Positions 35,256 to 44,998 of a stretch of 64,000 nt of DNA are shown one piece after another. Position 1 is the first letter of the stretch. Each line of letters begins with the position of its first letter. The notes beneath the pieces were generated by a model. The model was not told the origin of the DNA, ran no database searches, and worked only from the letters and a program-made list of their open reading frames with translations. The translations under genes and the position numbers were made by a program. The stretch is from Altererythrobacter sp. KTW20L (GTDB lineage: Bacteria > Pseudomonadota > Alphaproteobacteria > Sphingomonadales > Sphingomonadaceae). The DNA lies in NCBI RefSeq assembly GCF_023501975.1, contig NZ_JAMFLH010000002.1:186001-250000 (forward strand), given 5' to 3'.

Positions 35256-37114
35256 GCTGCCGCATTCTCCATTGCCTGACGCCGCGCAAAGACCAGAAGG
35301 GCTGCTAGGGCTGCAGGTGTGATCCCCCGGACCCGACCGGCAGCCGCCAGGTCAACAGGGCGGGCTTTGGACAGTCGCTCGATCATTTCGTTGGATAGAC
35401 CCGGCACTTGGGAAAAGGGGAAGTCCCGCCCCAACTTCACTCCTTCGCTGGCTCGCAGATCGCGCAGTTCACCCTCTTGCCGTTCGAGATAGGGGGCATA
35501 GGCCACGTCCTCCGCCAGTTCGGCCGCAAGGTCGCTGGTGACATCGAGGGATTCGGGCAAGAGCGGGGCCAGCCCATCGAGCGAGATATCCGGAAATCGC
35601 AGCCATTCCCTCAAGGACATGCGGCCAACGTCGTCGCGCGTCGAAAGGCCGGTCGTGCGGAGTTCACCCGCACTGGCCTTCCTATCCAGCGCCCGGTTCC
35701 ACTCTGCCAGTTCCGCTTCCCGGTGCGTGAACCACTCGCGGCGATCAGGGCCAACACAATTGGCTGCGATGGCCAAAGGAGTGAGCCGGGTGGCCGCATT
35801 GTTGGCTCTCAGGCGCAGGCGATATTCGGCGCGCGCCGTGAGCATGCGATAAGGTTCACTCACGCCGTGCAGCGTGAGGTCATCGATCATCACCGCCATG
35901 TAGGAATTGGCGCGATCAAGCGGCGCGGGTTCGATCCCCGTGATCGCTGCAGCGGCGTGCATCCCGGCCATGAGGCCCTGGGCAGCAGCCTCCTCATAGC
36001 CCGTGGTCCCGTTGATCTGCCCGGCGCAATAGAGCCCCGGAATCGTCCGCAGTTGCAGATCGGGGCCGAGTGCGCGAGGGTCGATGTGATCGTATTCCAC
36101 CGCATAGCCCGGCACCGCCATATGCACCGCTTCCAACCCCTCCATGCTGCGCAGCATGGCGAGCTGCACGTCCGTGGGCAGCGAGGTGGAAATGCCGTTG
36201 GGATACACAAGCGCCGTATCCAGCCCCTCCGGCTCCAGGAATACCTGATGCCCGTCACGATCGGCAAAGCGGTGAATCTTGTCTTCGATCGAAGGGCAAT
36301 AGCGCGGCCCGGCCGCGCCGATGGCCCCGCTGAACAGGGGCGAACGGTGGAGGTTGTCGGCGATGATCGCGTGAGTGACCGCGTTGGTCCGGGTGATTGC
36401 GCAGAAGACCTGCGGGTTAACGCGCCCCGGCGTGAGCGGCGACATGGTCCATTGGTCGGCATCGCTGGGCTGTTCAGCCAGCCGCGCCCAATCGATGGTC
36501 CGCCCTTCGAGCCGCGGCGGGGTTCCGGTTTTCAGCCGCGCCATCGGCAAGTCAGCCTCGCGCAATTGCCTCGCCAGTGCCTGCGCAGAAGCTTCGCCAA
36601 TCCGCCCTCCGGTGAGCCGTTCCTCGCCGCGGAACAGTGTGCCGCCGAGGAAAGTGCCAGTACACAGGATCACCGCCTTGCAGACAAGCCGCGTGCCATC
36701 GGCGAGGTCCAATCCCGTGACCCGCCCTCTTTCAAGGACCAGCGCCGCAGCCTCTCCCTGGATCACCGTGAGACCTGCCTGCCCGGTGATCATCCGCTGG
36801 ATCGCGGTAGAGAACAGCTTGCGGTCGGCCTGAACGCGCGGACCCTGGACAGCGCTGCCCTTGGATCGGTTGAGCATACGATAATGGATGGCAGCGGCAT
36901 CGGCGGCGCGACCGATCAGCCCGTCAAAGGCATCGACCTCGCGCACGAGATGCCCTTTGCCCAGCCCGCCGATCGCCGGATTGCAGCTCATCGCGCCAAT
37001 CTTTGTCGCGTCGAAACTGACCAGCGCTGTCCGGGCACCCATGCGCGCAGCAACAGCCGCCGCCTCGCAACCTGCGTGGCCTCCCCCGATCACGATGATA
37101 TCGAACGCGCTCAT
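35252..37114 (-). CDS. mnmG: tRNA uridine-5-carboxymethylaminomethyl modification enzyme MnmG (GidA)
   Basis: MnmG binds FAD and works with MnmE to place carboxymethylaminomethyl groups on U34 of tRNAs. The 620 residues start with the dinucleotide-binding motif [20 protein letters not shown] and include the conserved [20 protein letters not shown] and [16 protein letters not shown]. The C-terminal helical domain binds MnmE. ATG 37114 is chosen over an in-frame ATG 18 codons upstream, which would overlap parS site 3. The rsmG start overlaps its stop by four bases. Confidence 0.96.
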   Translation of the reverse strand: MSAFDIIVIGGGHAGCEAAAVAARMGARTALVSFDATKIGAMSCNPAIGGLGKGHLVREVDAFDGLIGRAADAAAIHYRMLNRSKGSAVQGPRVQADRKLFSTAIQRMITGQAGLTVIQGEAAALVLERGRVTGLDLADGTRLVCKAVILCTGTFLGGTLFRGEERLTGGRIGEASAQALARQLREADLPMARLKTGTPPRLEGRTIDWARLAEQPSDADQWTMSPLTPGRVNPQVFCAITRTNAVTHAIIADNLHRSPLFSGAIGAAGPRYCPSIEDKIHRFADRDGHQVFLEPEGLDTALVYPNGISTSLPTDVQLAMLRSMEGLEAVHMAVPGYAVEYDHIDPRALGPDLQLRTIPGLYCAGQINGTTGYEEAAAQGLMAGMHAAAAITGIEPAPLDRANSYMAVMIDDLTLHGVSEPYRMLTARAEYRLRLRANNAATRLTPLAIAANCVGPDRREWFTHREAELAEWNRALDRKASAGELRTTGLSTRDDVGRMSLREWLRFPDISLDGLAPLLPESLDVTSDLAAELAEDVAYAPYLERQEGELRDLRASEGVKLGRDFPFSQVPGLSNEMIERLSKARPVDLAAAGRVRGITPAALAALLVFARRQAMENAAA

Positions 37115-37167
37115 ATGCCGCCGATAGTGCCAGCACGAAGCAAGGTCAAAGGCCGCGTTTCCGCCCA

Positions 37168-37183
37168 TGTTCCACGTGGAACA
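37168..37183. other. parS: parS site 3 (mnmE-mnmG gap)
   Basis: A second perfect TGTTCCACGTGGAACA lies in the 69-base gap between mnmE and mnmG, directly touching the mnmE stop codon. Confidence 0.93.
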
Positions 37184-38458
37184 TTACTTGCCGATACAGA
37201 AGCGGCCAAACAGCGAGTCCAGCAGGTCTTCAGTCGCCGTGCGGCCCAGCAGCATGTCGAACGCGATCCTGGCCTGGCGCAAGTGCTCGGCAAGGATGAG
37301 GGGGTCATCCACTGGCCCCACCTGCCCCAGGGCATCGGCCGCCTGGACCAGCAGGTCACGCTGGCGGCGGTTGAAGGCCACGTCTCCCGGTCCCGGCAGG
37401 TGGCTGCGCGCATGATCGACCAAGGCCTGTTTCAGCCGGTCCATGTTCATGCCGGTAACTGCCGAGATGATGTAATCGGGATCCGTCTTGGCGGCCCGAT
37501 CATCACGGTCGCATTGCGCTTCGATTTCCCAGGCACCGGGAGGCCCGTCCCCTTCCGGCCCGAGCCACAGGACCAGGTCGGCCCGCGCAATCTCGCCGTG
37601 GGCCCGATCGATGCCGATAGTCTCGATGGCATCGTCGCTACCCTCGCGCAGTCCCGCCATGTCAACGAACGAGAACGGCACGCCACCAATCGCGACCGGT
37701 CGCACCAGCACATCGCGGGTAGTGCCCGCCGTTGCTGCTGTTATGGCCGCCTCGTCTTCCAATAACGCGTTGAAAAGTGTGGACTTACCGGCATTCGGCG
37801 GACCAGCAAGGGCAACCCGGAAGCCTTCGCGCAAGGGTTCGGCTGAAGGCGCGGCCAGTGCGGCCCGCAGGTCATCGGCCAGCATAGCCAAATCGAGCGG
37901 AAAAGCGGTGGGCAGGCCCCCGACATCGTCCTCGTCATCGAAATCGAGCACGGCCTCGACCTGGGCTGACAGGATCAAGAGGCGTTCGCGCCAGCCCTCG
38001 ACCTTGGACGAGATCTGCCCACCCGCACCGGACATGGCCGCACGCCGCTGCAGCTCGGTTTCAGCAGACAGCAGGTCAGCCAGTCCTTCGGCTTCGGCGA
38101 GATCGATCCGGCCATTGGCAAAGGCGCGACGAGTAAATTCGCCCGGCCTGGCCCGGCGCAGGCCGGGTAGTGCCGCCAGTGCGGCCTCGACGGCGGCAAT
38201 CACCGCCCGCCCACCGTGGAGATGGAATTCCGCCAGGTCCTCGCCTGTTACCGATCCCGGGGCGGGAAACCACACGACCAGCCCGTCATCCAGCCGCTCG
38301 CCACTTTTATCGACCAGCCAGGCTCGGGTCGCGCGACGCGGTTCGGGCAGCTTTCCGGCAAGGGCCTGAAGCGCAGCACCGGCTTGCGGGCCCGTCACCC
38401 GGATGACAGCAATACCCGCCGGCGGCGCTCCGCTCGACAGGGCGAATATCGTATCCAT
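37184..38458 (-). CDS. mnmE: tRNA modification GTPase MnmE (TrmE)
   Basis: A 424-residue GTPase. The N-terminal tetrahydrofolate-binding domain (1-115) has the GEFTRRAFANGRIDLAEAEG motif. The G domain starts with GPPNAGKS (219-226) and has the G3 motif DMAGLRE. The closing CIGK gives the conserved C-terminal cysteine. The usual G4 motif NKxD is not recognisable in the shortened stretch after DLVLWLGPEG. It acts with MnmG on U34 of tRNA. It is 13 bases after the DUF6489 gene. Confidence 0.95.
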   Translation of the reverse strand: MDTIFALSSGAPPAGIAVIRVTGPQAGAALQALAGKLPEPRRATRAWLVDKSGERLDDGLVVWFPAPGSVTGEDLAEFHLHGGRAVIAAVEAALAALPGLRRARPGEFTRRAFANGRIDLAEAEGLADLLSAETELQRRAAMSGAGGQISSKVEGWRERLLILSAQVEAVLDFDDEDDVGGLPTAFPLDLAMLADDLRAALAAPSAEPLREGFRVALAGPPNAGKSTLFNALLEDEAAITAATAGTTRDVLVRPVAIGGVPFSFVDMAGLREGSDDAIETIGIDRAHGEIARADLVLWLGPEGDGPPGAWEIEAQCDRDDRAAKTDPDYIISAVTGMNMDRLKQALVDHARSHLPGPGDVAFNRRQRDLLVQAADALGQVGPVDDPLILAEHLRQARIAFDMLLGRTATEDLLDSLFGRFCIGK

Positions 38459-38471
38459 CGTGAAAAAGGGC

Positions 38472-38765
38472 TCAGTCCTCGTCGGACGGCTTGCGCGACT
38501 TGCCCGAAGCAGAACCGCCAGAAGCAGAACCGCTTGCAGCAGTGCGTGTTGCCCCCTCCACGAAGGACTGGAAGATCTTCAGCCCCATCTGGCCCATCGG
38601 GGCGAGCTGCTGGGCATATTCCTGCAACTGGTCGGTGTTGGTCACACCCTTCATCGCCTTGGCAATGGTATCGACATAGACCTCGTTCGCCTTGTCCACA
38701 TCGGGCAGGCCCATGAACCGCCGCGCTTCCTCGGGCGAACAATCGATTTCTATGCTGACTTTCAT
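38472..38765 (-). CDS. DUF6489 family small protein
   Basis: A 97-residue acidic protein. The conserved first part is MKVSIEIDCSPEEARRFMGL, then an amphipathic QLAPMGQMGLKIFQSFVEGA helix; the tail is rich in serine, glycine and alanine. It resembles DUF6489, a family of unknown function seen near mnmE in sphingomonads. It sits between rho and mnmE. Confidence 0.75.
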   Translation of the reverse strand: MKVSIEIDCSPEEARRFMGLPDVDKANEVYVDTIAKAMKGVTNTDQLQEYAQQLAPMGQMGLKIFQSFVEGATRTAASGSASGGSASGKSRKPSDED

Positions 38766-38861
38766 GGCCTTGCCTTCCAGAAACCCCGTCCCGGTGTCCT
38801 ATATGCGCAAGACGGTGGACATTTTCCAGTCCTGCACGCGGTGCGTCTGCCCAAGGATTCG

Positions 38862-38884
38862 AAAAAGGGGGCCGCAGCCCCCTT
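38862..38884 (-). terminator. Intrinsic terminator after rho
   Basis: On the minus strand an AAGGGGGC / GCCCCCTT stem with a four-base loop begins five bases after the rho stop and runs into TTTTT. Confidence 0.85.
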
Positions 38885-38888
38885 CCCC

Positions 38889-40145
38889 TTACTGGTTCAT
38901 CGTGGCGAAGAAGTCCTCGTTGGACTTGGAATCCTTCATCTTGTCGAGGAGGAATTCCATCGCGTCGATCGTGCCCATCTGCATCAGGATGCGGCGCAGG
39001 ACCCACATCTTGGAAAGCTGGTCCTTGCCCACCAGCAGTTCTTCCTTGCGGGTGCCGGACTTGCCGACATCGAGCGCCGGGAAGATACGCTTGTCGGCCA
39101 CCTTGCGGTCGAGGACAATTTCGCTGTTGCCGGTGCCCTTGAACTCTTCGAAAATGACCTCGTCCATACGGCTGCCGGTATCGATCAGCGCCGTGGCGAT
39201 GATCGACAGCGAGCCGCCTTCCTCGATATTGCGGGCCGCGCCGAAGAAGCGCTTGGGACGCTGCAGGGCATTGGCATCGACACCGCCGGTCAGCACCTTG
39301 CCGGAGCTTGGCACCACGGTGTTGTAAGCGCGGCCGAGGCGGGTGATGGAATCTAGCAGGATCACCACGTCGCGCTTGTGTTCGACCAGCCGCTTGGCTT
39401 TTTCGATAACCATTTCAGCAACTTGCACGTGGCGCGAGGCAGGCTCGTCGAAGGTTGAGGAGATCACCTCGCCCTTCACGCTGCGCTGCATGTCGGTCAC
39501 TTCCTCGGGCCGTTCATCGACCAGGAGGACGATCAGGAACACCTCGGGATGGTTGTCGGTAATGGCTTTTGCCATGTTCTGCAGCAGCACGGTCTTGCCG
39601 GTACGCGGCGGGGCGACGATCAGGGCGCGCTGGCCCTTGCCCTGCGGACTGATCAGATCGATCACGCGGGCGGACTTGTCCTTCACCGTGGGATCGACCG
39701 TGTCGAGGATCAGGCGCTCGTCCGGATAGAGCGGCGTCAGGTTGTCGAAATTGGTGCGGTGGCGCACGGCATCGGGATCGTCGTAATTGACCTTCAGGAG
39801 CTTGGTTAGCGCGAAATAGCGTTCGCCATCCTTGGGTGCGCGGATCTCGCCTTCGACCGTGTCACCGGTGCGCAGGCCCATCTTGCGGACCTGGTTGGGC
39901 GAGACGTAGATGTCATCCGGGCCGGCGAGGTAGTTCGCTTCCGGGCTGCGCAGGAAGCCGAAGCCATCCGACAGCACTTCGATCGTGCCGATGCCGAGGA
40001 TTTCCTCGCCGTCTTCGGCCACTTCCTTGAGGATCGCGAACATGAGGTCCTGGCGGCGCATGGTGCTGGCGCCTTCGACATCGTATTCCTCGGCCATGGA
40101 GACCAGCTCCGCGGGCGTCCTCTGCTTGAGTTCTTTGAGATGCAT
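38889..40145 (-). CDS. rho: Transcription termination factor Rho
   Basis: A 418-residue hexameric RNA helicase. The N-terminal Rho-N and cold-shock RNA-binding domains (1-125) include [20 protein letters not shown]. The ATPase core has Walker [27 protein letters not shown] and the Q-loop/R-loop region. It terminates untranslated transcripts. The 5' region of about 165 bases up to hemJ holds no other recognised feature; Rho often controls its own leader. A strong terminator follows. Confidence 0.97.
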   Translation of the reverse strand: MHLKELKQRTPAELVSMAEEYDVEGASTMRRQDLMFAILKEVAEDGEEILGIGTIEVLSDGFGFLRSPEANYLAGPDDIYVSPNQVRKMGLRTGDTVEGEIRAPKDGERYFALTKLLKVNYDDPDAVRHRTNFDNLTPLYPDERLILDTVDPTVKDKSARVIDLISPQGKGQRALIVAPPRTGKTVLLQNMAKAITDNHPEVFLIVLLVDERPEEVTDMQRSVKGEVISSTFDEPASRHVQVAEMVIEKAKRLVEHKRDVVILLDSITRLGRAYNTVVPSSGKVLTGGVDANALQRPKRFFGAARNIEEGGSLSIIATALIDTGSRMDEVIFEEFKGTGNSEIVLDRKVADKRIFPALDVGKSGTRKEELLVGKDQLSKMWVLRRILMQMGTIDAMEFLLDKMKDSKSNEDFFATMNQ

Positions 40146-40312
40146 GTGAAAAATTCCGTATTCAGACGTTCGGGAAGCCGGCAGGCCTAAGGGGCTGGGA
40201 GACAGCGGACCCTGTCGCTCGAGATGGCGACATCAGCCGGAACGGATTGGCGGATATGCCTTTCGGCCGCCAGCGTCAATTCGCTTTGCGGTGATCCGCG
40301 CGCGGCGACGGC

Positions 40313-40756
40313 TCAGAAGGGTTTGATGACCACCAGCACCACGATCAGCGCCGCGGCAATGCCCGGCACCTCGTTGAACAGCCTGAGCTGCTTGCCGGTC
40401 AGGCTGCGTTCGCCGCGCGCCAGTTTCTTGTGATAGCCCGCAAGATAGCCATGATAGGCCGACAGACCGAGGACAGCCAAGAACTTGGCGTGCATCCAGC
40501 CCTGGGTGAAGGCGCCCGTCGTATAGGCCAGTACCAGTCCCAGCACCCAGACCACGATCAGCGACGGGTTGAGGATGATCTTGAGCAGCTTGCGCTCGCG
40601 ATCGGTCCACACGGCGTTCTCGGGCGAATCCGGCGCTGCTTCTTGGTGATAGACGAAATAGCGCGGCAGCATGAACAGCCCGGCCATCCAGAAGATCACA
40701 AAGATGATATGGCCCGCCTTGAGCCAGGCGTAGATCATGAACAGCACTTCCTGCAT
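40313..40756 (-). CDS. hemJ: Protoporphyrinogen IX oxidase HemJ
   Basis: A 147-residue four-helix membrane protein of the HemJ (UPF0093) family. It oxidises protoporphyrinogen IX to protoporphyrin IX. The heme-ligating histidine region WLKAGHIIFVIFWMAGLFML is at the N-terminus, with PRYFVYHQEA and GWMHAKFLAVLGLSAYHGYL behind. It lies nine bases after hemE, an arrangement that is conserved next to alphaproteobacterial origins. Confidence 0.93.
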   Translation of the reverse strand: MQEVLFMIYAWLKAGHIIFVIFWMAGLFMLPRYFVYHQEAAPDSPENAVWTDRERKLLKIILNPSLIVVWVLGLVLAYTTGAFTQGWMHAKFLAVLGLSAYHGYLAGYHKKLARGERSLTGKQLRLFNEVPGIAAALIVVLVVIKPF

Positions 40757-40765
40757 CGCGGCAAG

Positions 40766-41788
40766 CTAGTCATTACCGCGCACAATTTCCAGCAGGCGTT
40801 CGACATGGGCAATCGGCGTGGTCTTGTCGATCCCGTGGCCGAGGTTGAACACGTGCGGCCGACCGGCGAAAGCGCTGAGCACATCGCGCGCCGCATCCTC
40901 CAGCTCCACCCCGCCCGAAATCAGCAGCAGCGGATCGAGATTGCCCTGCACTGGCATGCCCTGCGGCAGCTCGCGGTGGACCCAGCGCGGATCCTGCGTT
41001 TCGTCGACGCCCACGGCATCGACGCCGGTCTCATGGGCATAGGCAGGCAGCTTGGCCCCGGCACCCTTGGGGAAGCCGATGATCGGCACATCGGGATGGC
41101 GGCTGCGAATGGCATCGACGATGGTCCGCGTCGGCTCGACCACCCAGTGCTGGAACTGGCGGGGCGAGAGGCTGCCGGACCAGCTATCGAACAATTGCAC
41201 GGCTTCTGCCCCGGCATCGATCTGGCCCGACAGGTAGATGATGGAACTGTCCACGATAGCCTGGATGATCTCGCCAAAGGCCTGCGGGTCGCGATAGGCC
41301 ATCGCGCGGGCGAGGTGATGGTCCTTCGAGCCTTCACCAGCCACCATATAGGTCGCCACGGTCCACGGACTACCGATGAAGCCCAGCATGGTCACGCCAT
41401 CGGGCAGGGCGGCACGGGTGAGGCGCACGGTGTCCCACACCGGCTGGAAGTGGTGCGGCGCAGGCATGAGCGAGGCGAGCGTCGCATCGACCAGCCGCGG
41501 CGACAGGTGCGGACCCTCGCTTGCCAGGAACTGCAAGTCCTGCCCCAGGGCATGGGGGACGATCAGGATATCGGAAAACAGGATCGCGCCATCGAACCCG
41601 AAGCGCCGGATCGGCTGCAGGGTGATCTCGCTGGCTGCCTCGCTGTCATAAACCAGGTTGAGGAATCCGCCCTTCTCGGCCCGCAAGGCGCGGTACTCGG
41701 GCAGGTAGCGACCTGCCTGGCGCATCAACCACACGGGGCGCTTTTCGGTCACTGACCCACGCAAATTATCGAGCAAAATTCCGGGCAT
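40766..41788 (-). CDS. hemE: Uroporphyrinogen decarboxylase
   Basis: HemE removes four carboxyl groups from uroporphyrinogen III to give coproporphyrinogen III. The 340-residue TIM barrel has the N-terminal PVWLMRQAGRYLPEYR motif and catalytic aspartate in FGFDGAILFSDILIVPHALG; FIGSPWTVATYM and the closing FNLGHGI are also present. The start ATG is at 41788. Its upstream region is the predicted replication origin, as in Caulobacter and Rickettsia. Confidence 0.97.
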   Translation of the reverse strand: MPGILLDNLRGSVTEKRPVWLMRQAGRYLPEYRALRAEKGGFLNLVYDSEAASEITLQPIRRFGFDGAILFSDILIVPHALGQDLQFLASEGPHLSPRLVDATLASLMPAPHHFQPVWDTVRLTRAALPDGVTMLGFIGSPWTVATYMVAGEGSKDHHLARAMAYRDPQAFGEIIQAIVDSSIIYLSGQIDAGAEAVQLFDSWSGSLSPRQFQHWVVEPTRTIVDAIRSRHPDVPIIGFPKGAGAKLPAYAHETGVDAVGVDETQDPRWVHRELPQGMPVQGNLDPLLLISGGVELEDAARDVLSAFAGRPHVFNLGHGIDKTTPIAHVERLLEIVRGND

Positions 41789-42089
41789 CGGGGAGTCCAG
41801 ACTAAATATAATAGAGTCTTATAAGAGGTTTATGCTGTTAGTAGGCCCTGTGGAAAGCGGGGACAGCGCGCCCTTGCCCGATTTGTCCCGCTTTGGCCAG
41901 ATGCTGCCCGCGATGCGACTCACTGGCTTCTCGTGGTCAAGCCGGAGTTCTCCCCGCTATCCCCGGCCTGTTGAAAAGCCTGGCTGCCTGTCCACAAGGC
42001 ATCTCGCCAAATGACCGGTAGCGGGGGTGAAATGTCATCCCGTGCTTGTCCGCCATTCCCTCCCGTGGTTTATGCTGCCACTTGTCCAC
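41789..42089. other. oriC: Predicted chromosomal replication origin (oriC) between hemE and ppsR
   Basis: The 301-base gap separates divergent gene blocks (minus to the left, plus to the right). An AT-rich patch lies at 41800-41840 in otherwise GC-rich DNA and contains TATAAT (41807-41812). DnaA-box-like 9-mers: 41849-41857 (minus, one mismatch to TTWTNCACA), 41969-41977 (minus, one mismatch), 41988-41996 (plus, two) and 42082-42090 (plus, one). GANTC sites are at 41793-41797, 41814-41818 and 41917-41921. The hemE / RP001-homologue setting is the known Caulobacter-Rickettsia origin location. The 60-codon open frame at 41832-42014 is not convincing. Confidence 0.8.
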
Positions 42090-42935
42090 ATGGCCCGGCT
42101 GCACCTCCACCTCCTGTCGGATTCAACCGGCGAAACGCTCGAGATGATCGCCAAGGCGGCTCTCGCGCAGTTCGACGATGCCGATGTCACGCGCCATTTC
42201 TGGCCGATGGTCCGCTCGCGCCAGCATCTTGACCGCATCATGGACGAGTTCAAGGCCAATCCCGGCCTGGTGCTGTTTACTCTCGCCAATCCCGAAACCC
42301 GCGCCCGGCTGGAGGAGCGCTGCCGCCTGCTCGGCCTGCCGCATATTGCCGCGCTCGATGCCGTCACCCATGCGCTGGAGGACCGGCTGGGACAGGAAGC
42401 CCATGCCCGCCCGGGCGCGCGCCACGTGATGGACCAGGCCTATTTCGACCGGGTCGATGCCATCCAGTTCACTATCGCCCACGATGACGGGATCGGCTGG
42501 GAGAACTGGGAAGCGGCCGATATCCTGCTGGCGGGCGTGTCACGCAGTTCCAAGACGCCAACCAGCATCTACCTTGCCAACCGCGGCTTCAAGGTGGCGA
42601 ACATCCCGCTGGTGGTGGAAAGCCCGCCGCCTTCCTCGCTGTTCGAACTGCGTGGGCCGATGGTCGTGGGCCTCACCACTGCTCCGCGCCGCCTGATCGA
42701 GATCCGCCGCAACCGCCTGCTGTCATTGAACGAACGGACCGAGACGGCCTATGTCTCGGAAGAGCGGGTTGAAGCCGAAGTCGCCTTTGCCCGCCGCATG
42801 TTCGCCGACAACGGCTGGCCGGTGATCGATGTCACCCGGCGCTCGATCGAAGAGACTGCCGCTGCGGTGATCAAGCTTTACCAGGAGCGGCAGGCGCGGA
42901 CCAATCCCGAGGTGGTGGGACCGAAGCCGATATGA
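42090..42935 (+). CDS. ppsR: Pyruvate, phosphate dikinase / PEP synthase regulatory protein (DUF299, RP001 homologue)
   Basis: A 281-residue bifunctional serine/threonine kinase and pyrophosphorylase that switches PEP synthase or pyruvate, phosphate dikinase off and on. The family start is [15 protein letters not shown] and the P-loop is GVSRSSKT (149-156). I chose ATG 42090, which fits homologues; in-frame starts at 42072 and 42027 would extend it into the origin region. The gene is the equivalent of RP001, the first gene right of the origin in Rickettsia and Caulobacter. It overlaps maf by four bases. Confidence 0.9.
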   Translation: MARLHLHLLSDSTGETLEMIAKAALAQFDDADVTRHFWPMVRSRQHLDRIMDEFKANPGLVLFTLANPETRARLEERCRLLGLPHIAALDAVTHALEDRLGQEAHARPGARHVMDQAYFDRVDAIQFTIAHDDGIGWENWEAADILLAGVSRSSKTPTSIYLANRGFKVANIPLVVESPPPSSLFELRGPMVVGLTTAPRRLIEIRRNRLLSLNERTETAYVSEERVEAEVAFARRMFADNGWPVIDVTRRSIEETAAAVIKLYQERQARTNPEVVGPKPI

Positions 42936-43510
42936 TTGTTCTGGCTTCCAAGAGTGCCTCGCGGCAGGCAATGCTGACGGCTGCGGGTGTGGCATTCGAG
43001 GCGCGCCCCGTAGCGCTGGACGAGCGCGCGGTTGAAGCCGCGCTGGGCGATGCCCCGCCCGCCCAGGTGGCTCTCGCCCTTGCCCGGGCCAAGGCGCTGG
43101 CCGTGGACGAGGCTGCTGCGCTTGTGCTGGGCAGCGATTCGCTGGTGGTCTGTGACGGCCGCCGGTTCGACAAGCCCGCCAGCCGCGAAGATGCCGCTAC
43201 TCACCTGCGCTTCTTCTCGGGCAAGGAGATGGAATTGCACTCGGCAGCGGCACTTGCGCGAAGCGGCGCTGTCGTGTGGGACCATGCGGCCGTCGTACGC
43301 CTGCATGTCCGCGACCTGAGCGATGACTTCATCGCAAGCTATCTCGCTGCGGAATGGCCCGAAGTCGGCTATTGCGTGGGCGTGTTCCGGATCGAGGCTA
43401 TGGGTGTGCAACTGTTCGACAGCATAGAGGGCGACCACTTCACCGTCCTCGGCATGCCCCTGCTGCCGGTGCTCGGTGCGTTGCGTGACATGGCGGAGCT
43501 GCCTGCATGA
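42932..43510 (+). CDS. maf: Maf-type nucleoside triphosphate pyrophosphatase
   Basis: A 192-residue house-cleaning enzyme that hydrolyses non-canonical or modified nucleotides. It has the [16 protein letters not shown] start, the [17 protein letters not shown] block with the catalytic aspartate, and [19 protein letters not shown]. The exact substrate class (dTTP/UTP or modified) is not resolved. It overlaps ppsR and aroE by four bases each, in the origin-proximal ppsR-maf-aroE-coaE run. Confidence 0.92.
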   Translation: MIVLASKSASRQAMLTAAGVAFEARPVALDERAVEAALGDAPPAQVALALARAKALAVDEAAALVLGSDSLVVCDGRRFDKPASREDAATHLRFFSGKEMELHSAAALARSGAVVWDHAAVVRLHVRDLSDDFIASYLAAEWPEVGYCVGVFRIEAMGVQLFDSIEGDHFTVLGMPLLPVLGALRDMAELPA

Positions 43511-44376
43511 CCCTGCCCTATGCCGAAGTGATCGGCGACCCCATCGTGCAATCCAAGAGCCCGGCGATCCACAATTACTGGCTCGGCACGCTGGGCATCG
43601 CGGCGGATTATCGCGCGGCCCACGTTACGGCTGAGGGGCTGGAAAGCTATCTCGCCAAACGGCGCGAGGATCCGCTGTGGCGCGGGTGCAATGTCACCAT
43701 GCCGCACAAGCAGGCGGTGATGCCCTTCCTCGACCGGCTGGAAATCGGCGCGGAAATGGTCGGCGCGGTCAATACCATTACCCGGCGCGAACGGTCGGGC
43801 GAGGTGCGGTTGATCGGCACCAACACCGACATGGCGGGTTTCATGGAGCCGCTGCTGCCCATGCTCGAAACGCCGCACTATTTCCGCATGGCCCGCGTGC
43901 TGGGCACAGGCGGCGCGGCGCGGGCCATCGTGGCGGCGCTGGCCGAACAGGGGGTGATGGTGGTGCTGGCGGGCCGCGATCCGGCCAAGGCCCGCGCCAT
44001 CCTCGACGAGATTGACCCCGAGGGCGAACATCACGTGGCGGACCTGTCGCATTTTGCCGACCCCACCGATTTTGCATTCGATGACCGCGAAGGCTGTTTC
44101 GACCTGGTGGTGAACGCCAGCCCGCTGGGCATGGCGGGCCAGCCGCCGCTGCTGTTCGACCTAACCCATGCCCCGCCCGGTTCGATCTTTTATGACATCG
44201 TCACCTATCCCGCCGACACACCCCTGTTGCAGGCGGCACGCGGTGCCGGTTTTCGCACGATCGACGGGTTGTCGATGCTGATCGGGCAGGCGGCCGTGGC
44301 CTTCGAGAAGTTCTTCGGTTCGCCGCCGCCACGCGATGACGGGGACGCCGGTCTGCGGGCGCTGCTGGCAAAATGA
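43507..44376 (+). CDS. aroE: Shikimate dehydrogenase
   Basis: AroE reduces 3-dehydroshikimate to shikimate with NADPH in aromatic amino acid synthesis. The 289 residues show [20 protein letters not shown], the catalytic lysine in [21 protein letters not shown], the nucleotide loop [15 protein letters not shown], and NASPLGM. It overlaps maf and coaE by four bases each. Confidence 0.95.
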   Translation: MTLPYAEVIGDPIVQSKSPAIHNYWLGTLGIAADYRAAHVTAEGLESYLAKRREDPLWRGCNVTMPHKQAVMPFLDRLEIGAEMVGAVNTITRRERSGEVRLIGTNTDMAGFMEPLLPMLETPHYFRMARVLGTGGAARAIVAALAEQGVMVVLAGRDPAKARAILDEIDPEGEHHVADLSHFADPTDFAFDDREGCFDLVVNASPLGMAGQPPLLFDLTHAPPGSIFYDIVTYPADTPLLQAARGAGFRTIDGLSMLIGQAAVAFEKFFGSPPPRDDGDAGLRALLAK

Positions 44377-44963
44377 AGCGCCCGCTCATCATCGGCCTCA
44401 CCGGCTCGATCGGCATGGGCAAGAGCACTTCGGCGCGCATGTTTGCCGACCTGGGTGTGCCGGTGTTCGATGCCGATGCCGAGGTTCACCGCCTGCAGGG
44501 GCCGGACGGCGCGCTGGTCGAAGCCATCGAGGCGGCCTTTCCCGGCACGACCGGGCCGGACGGCGTGCGGCGCGACAGGCTGGGCGCACAGGTGTTCGGC
44601 GATCCGGCGGCTCTCGCCAGGCTCGAAGCCCTGGTCCATCCGGCGGTCCAGGCCGCCCGCGCGCAGTTCCTGGCCGAGCACCGGGAAGCCCCGCTGATCG
44701 TGTTCGATATCCCCCTGCTGTTCGAGAAGGATCTCGTGCACGAGGTGGACCGCGTGGTGGTTGTCTCCGCTCCGGCCGCTGTCCAGCGCGAGCGGGTGAT
44801 GGCGCGGGCGGGCATGACCGAGGAGAAATTCGCTGCCATCCGCGCCGCCCAGATGCCCGATGGAGAAAAGCGCGCCCGCGCCCACTTCGTGATCGACAGT
44901 AGCGGACCACTGGAACAGACCGCAAAAACCGTGGCGAAGCTGGTGGCAAGCCTCAAAGCCTAG
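44373..44963 (+). CDS. coaE: Dephospho-CoA kinase
   Basis: CoaE phosphorylates dephospho-CoA at the 3'-hydroxyl in the last step of CoA synthesis. The 196 residues start with the P-loop GLTGSIGMGKSTSARMFADL, followed by VFDADAEVHRL and VFDIPLLFEKDL. It is the third partner of the overlapping maf-aroE-coaE run; dnaQ follows after 35 bases. Confidence 0.95.
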   Translation: MKRPLIIGLTGSIGMGKSTSARMFADLGVPVFDADAEVHRLQGPDGALVEAIEAAFPGTTGPDGVRRDRLGAQVFGDPAALARLEALVHPAVQAARAQFLAEHREAPLIVFDIPLLFEKDLVHEVDRVVVVSAPAAVQRERVMARAGMTEEKFAAIRAAQMPDGEKRARAHFVIDSSGPLEQTAKTVAKLVASLKA

Positions 44964-44998
44964 TTGCCAGCGCCCGCCCTGAGTCCGATAGTCCGATC

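Noticed and set aside
35408-37765. 785-codon plus-strand open frame opposite mnmG and mnmE
   Set aside because: Both opposite genes are certain. The frame exists because of high GC and codon bias.
41832-42014. Small plus-strand open frame in the hemE-ppsR gap
   Set aside because: No family signal or ribosome binding site; the region is better explained as the origin.
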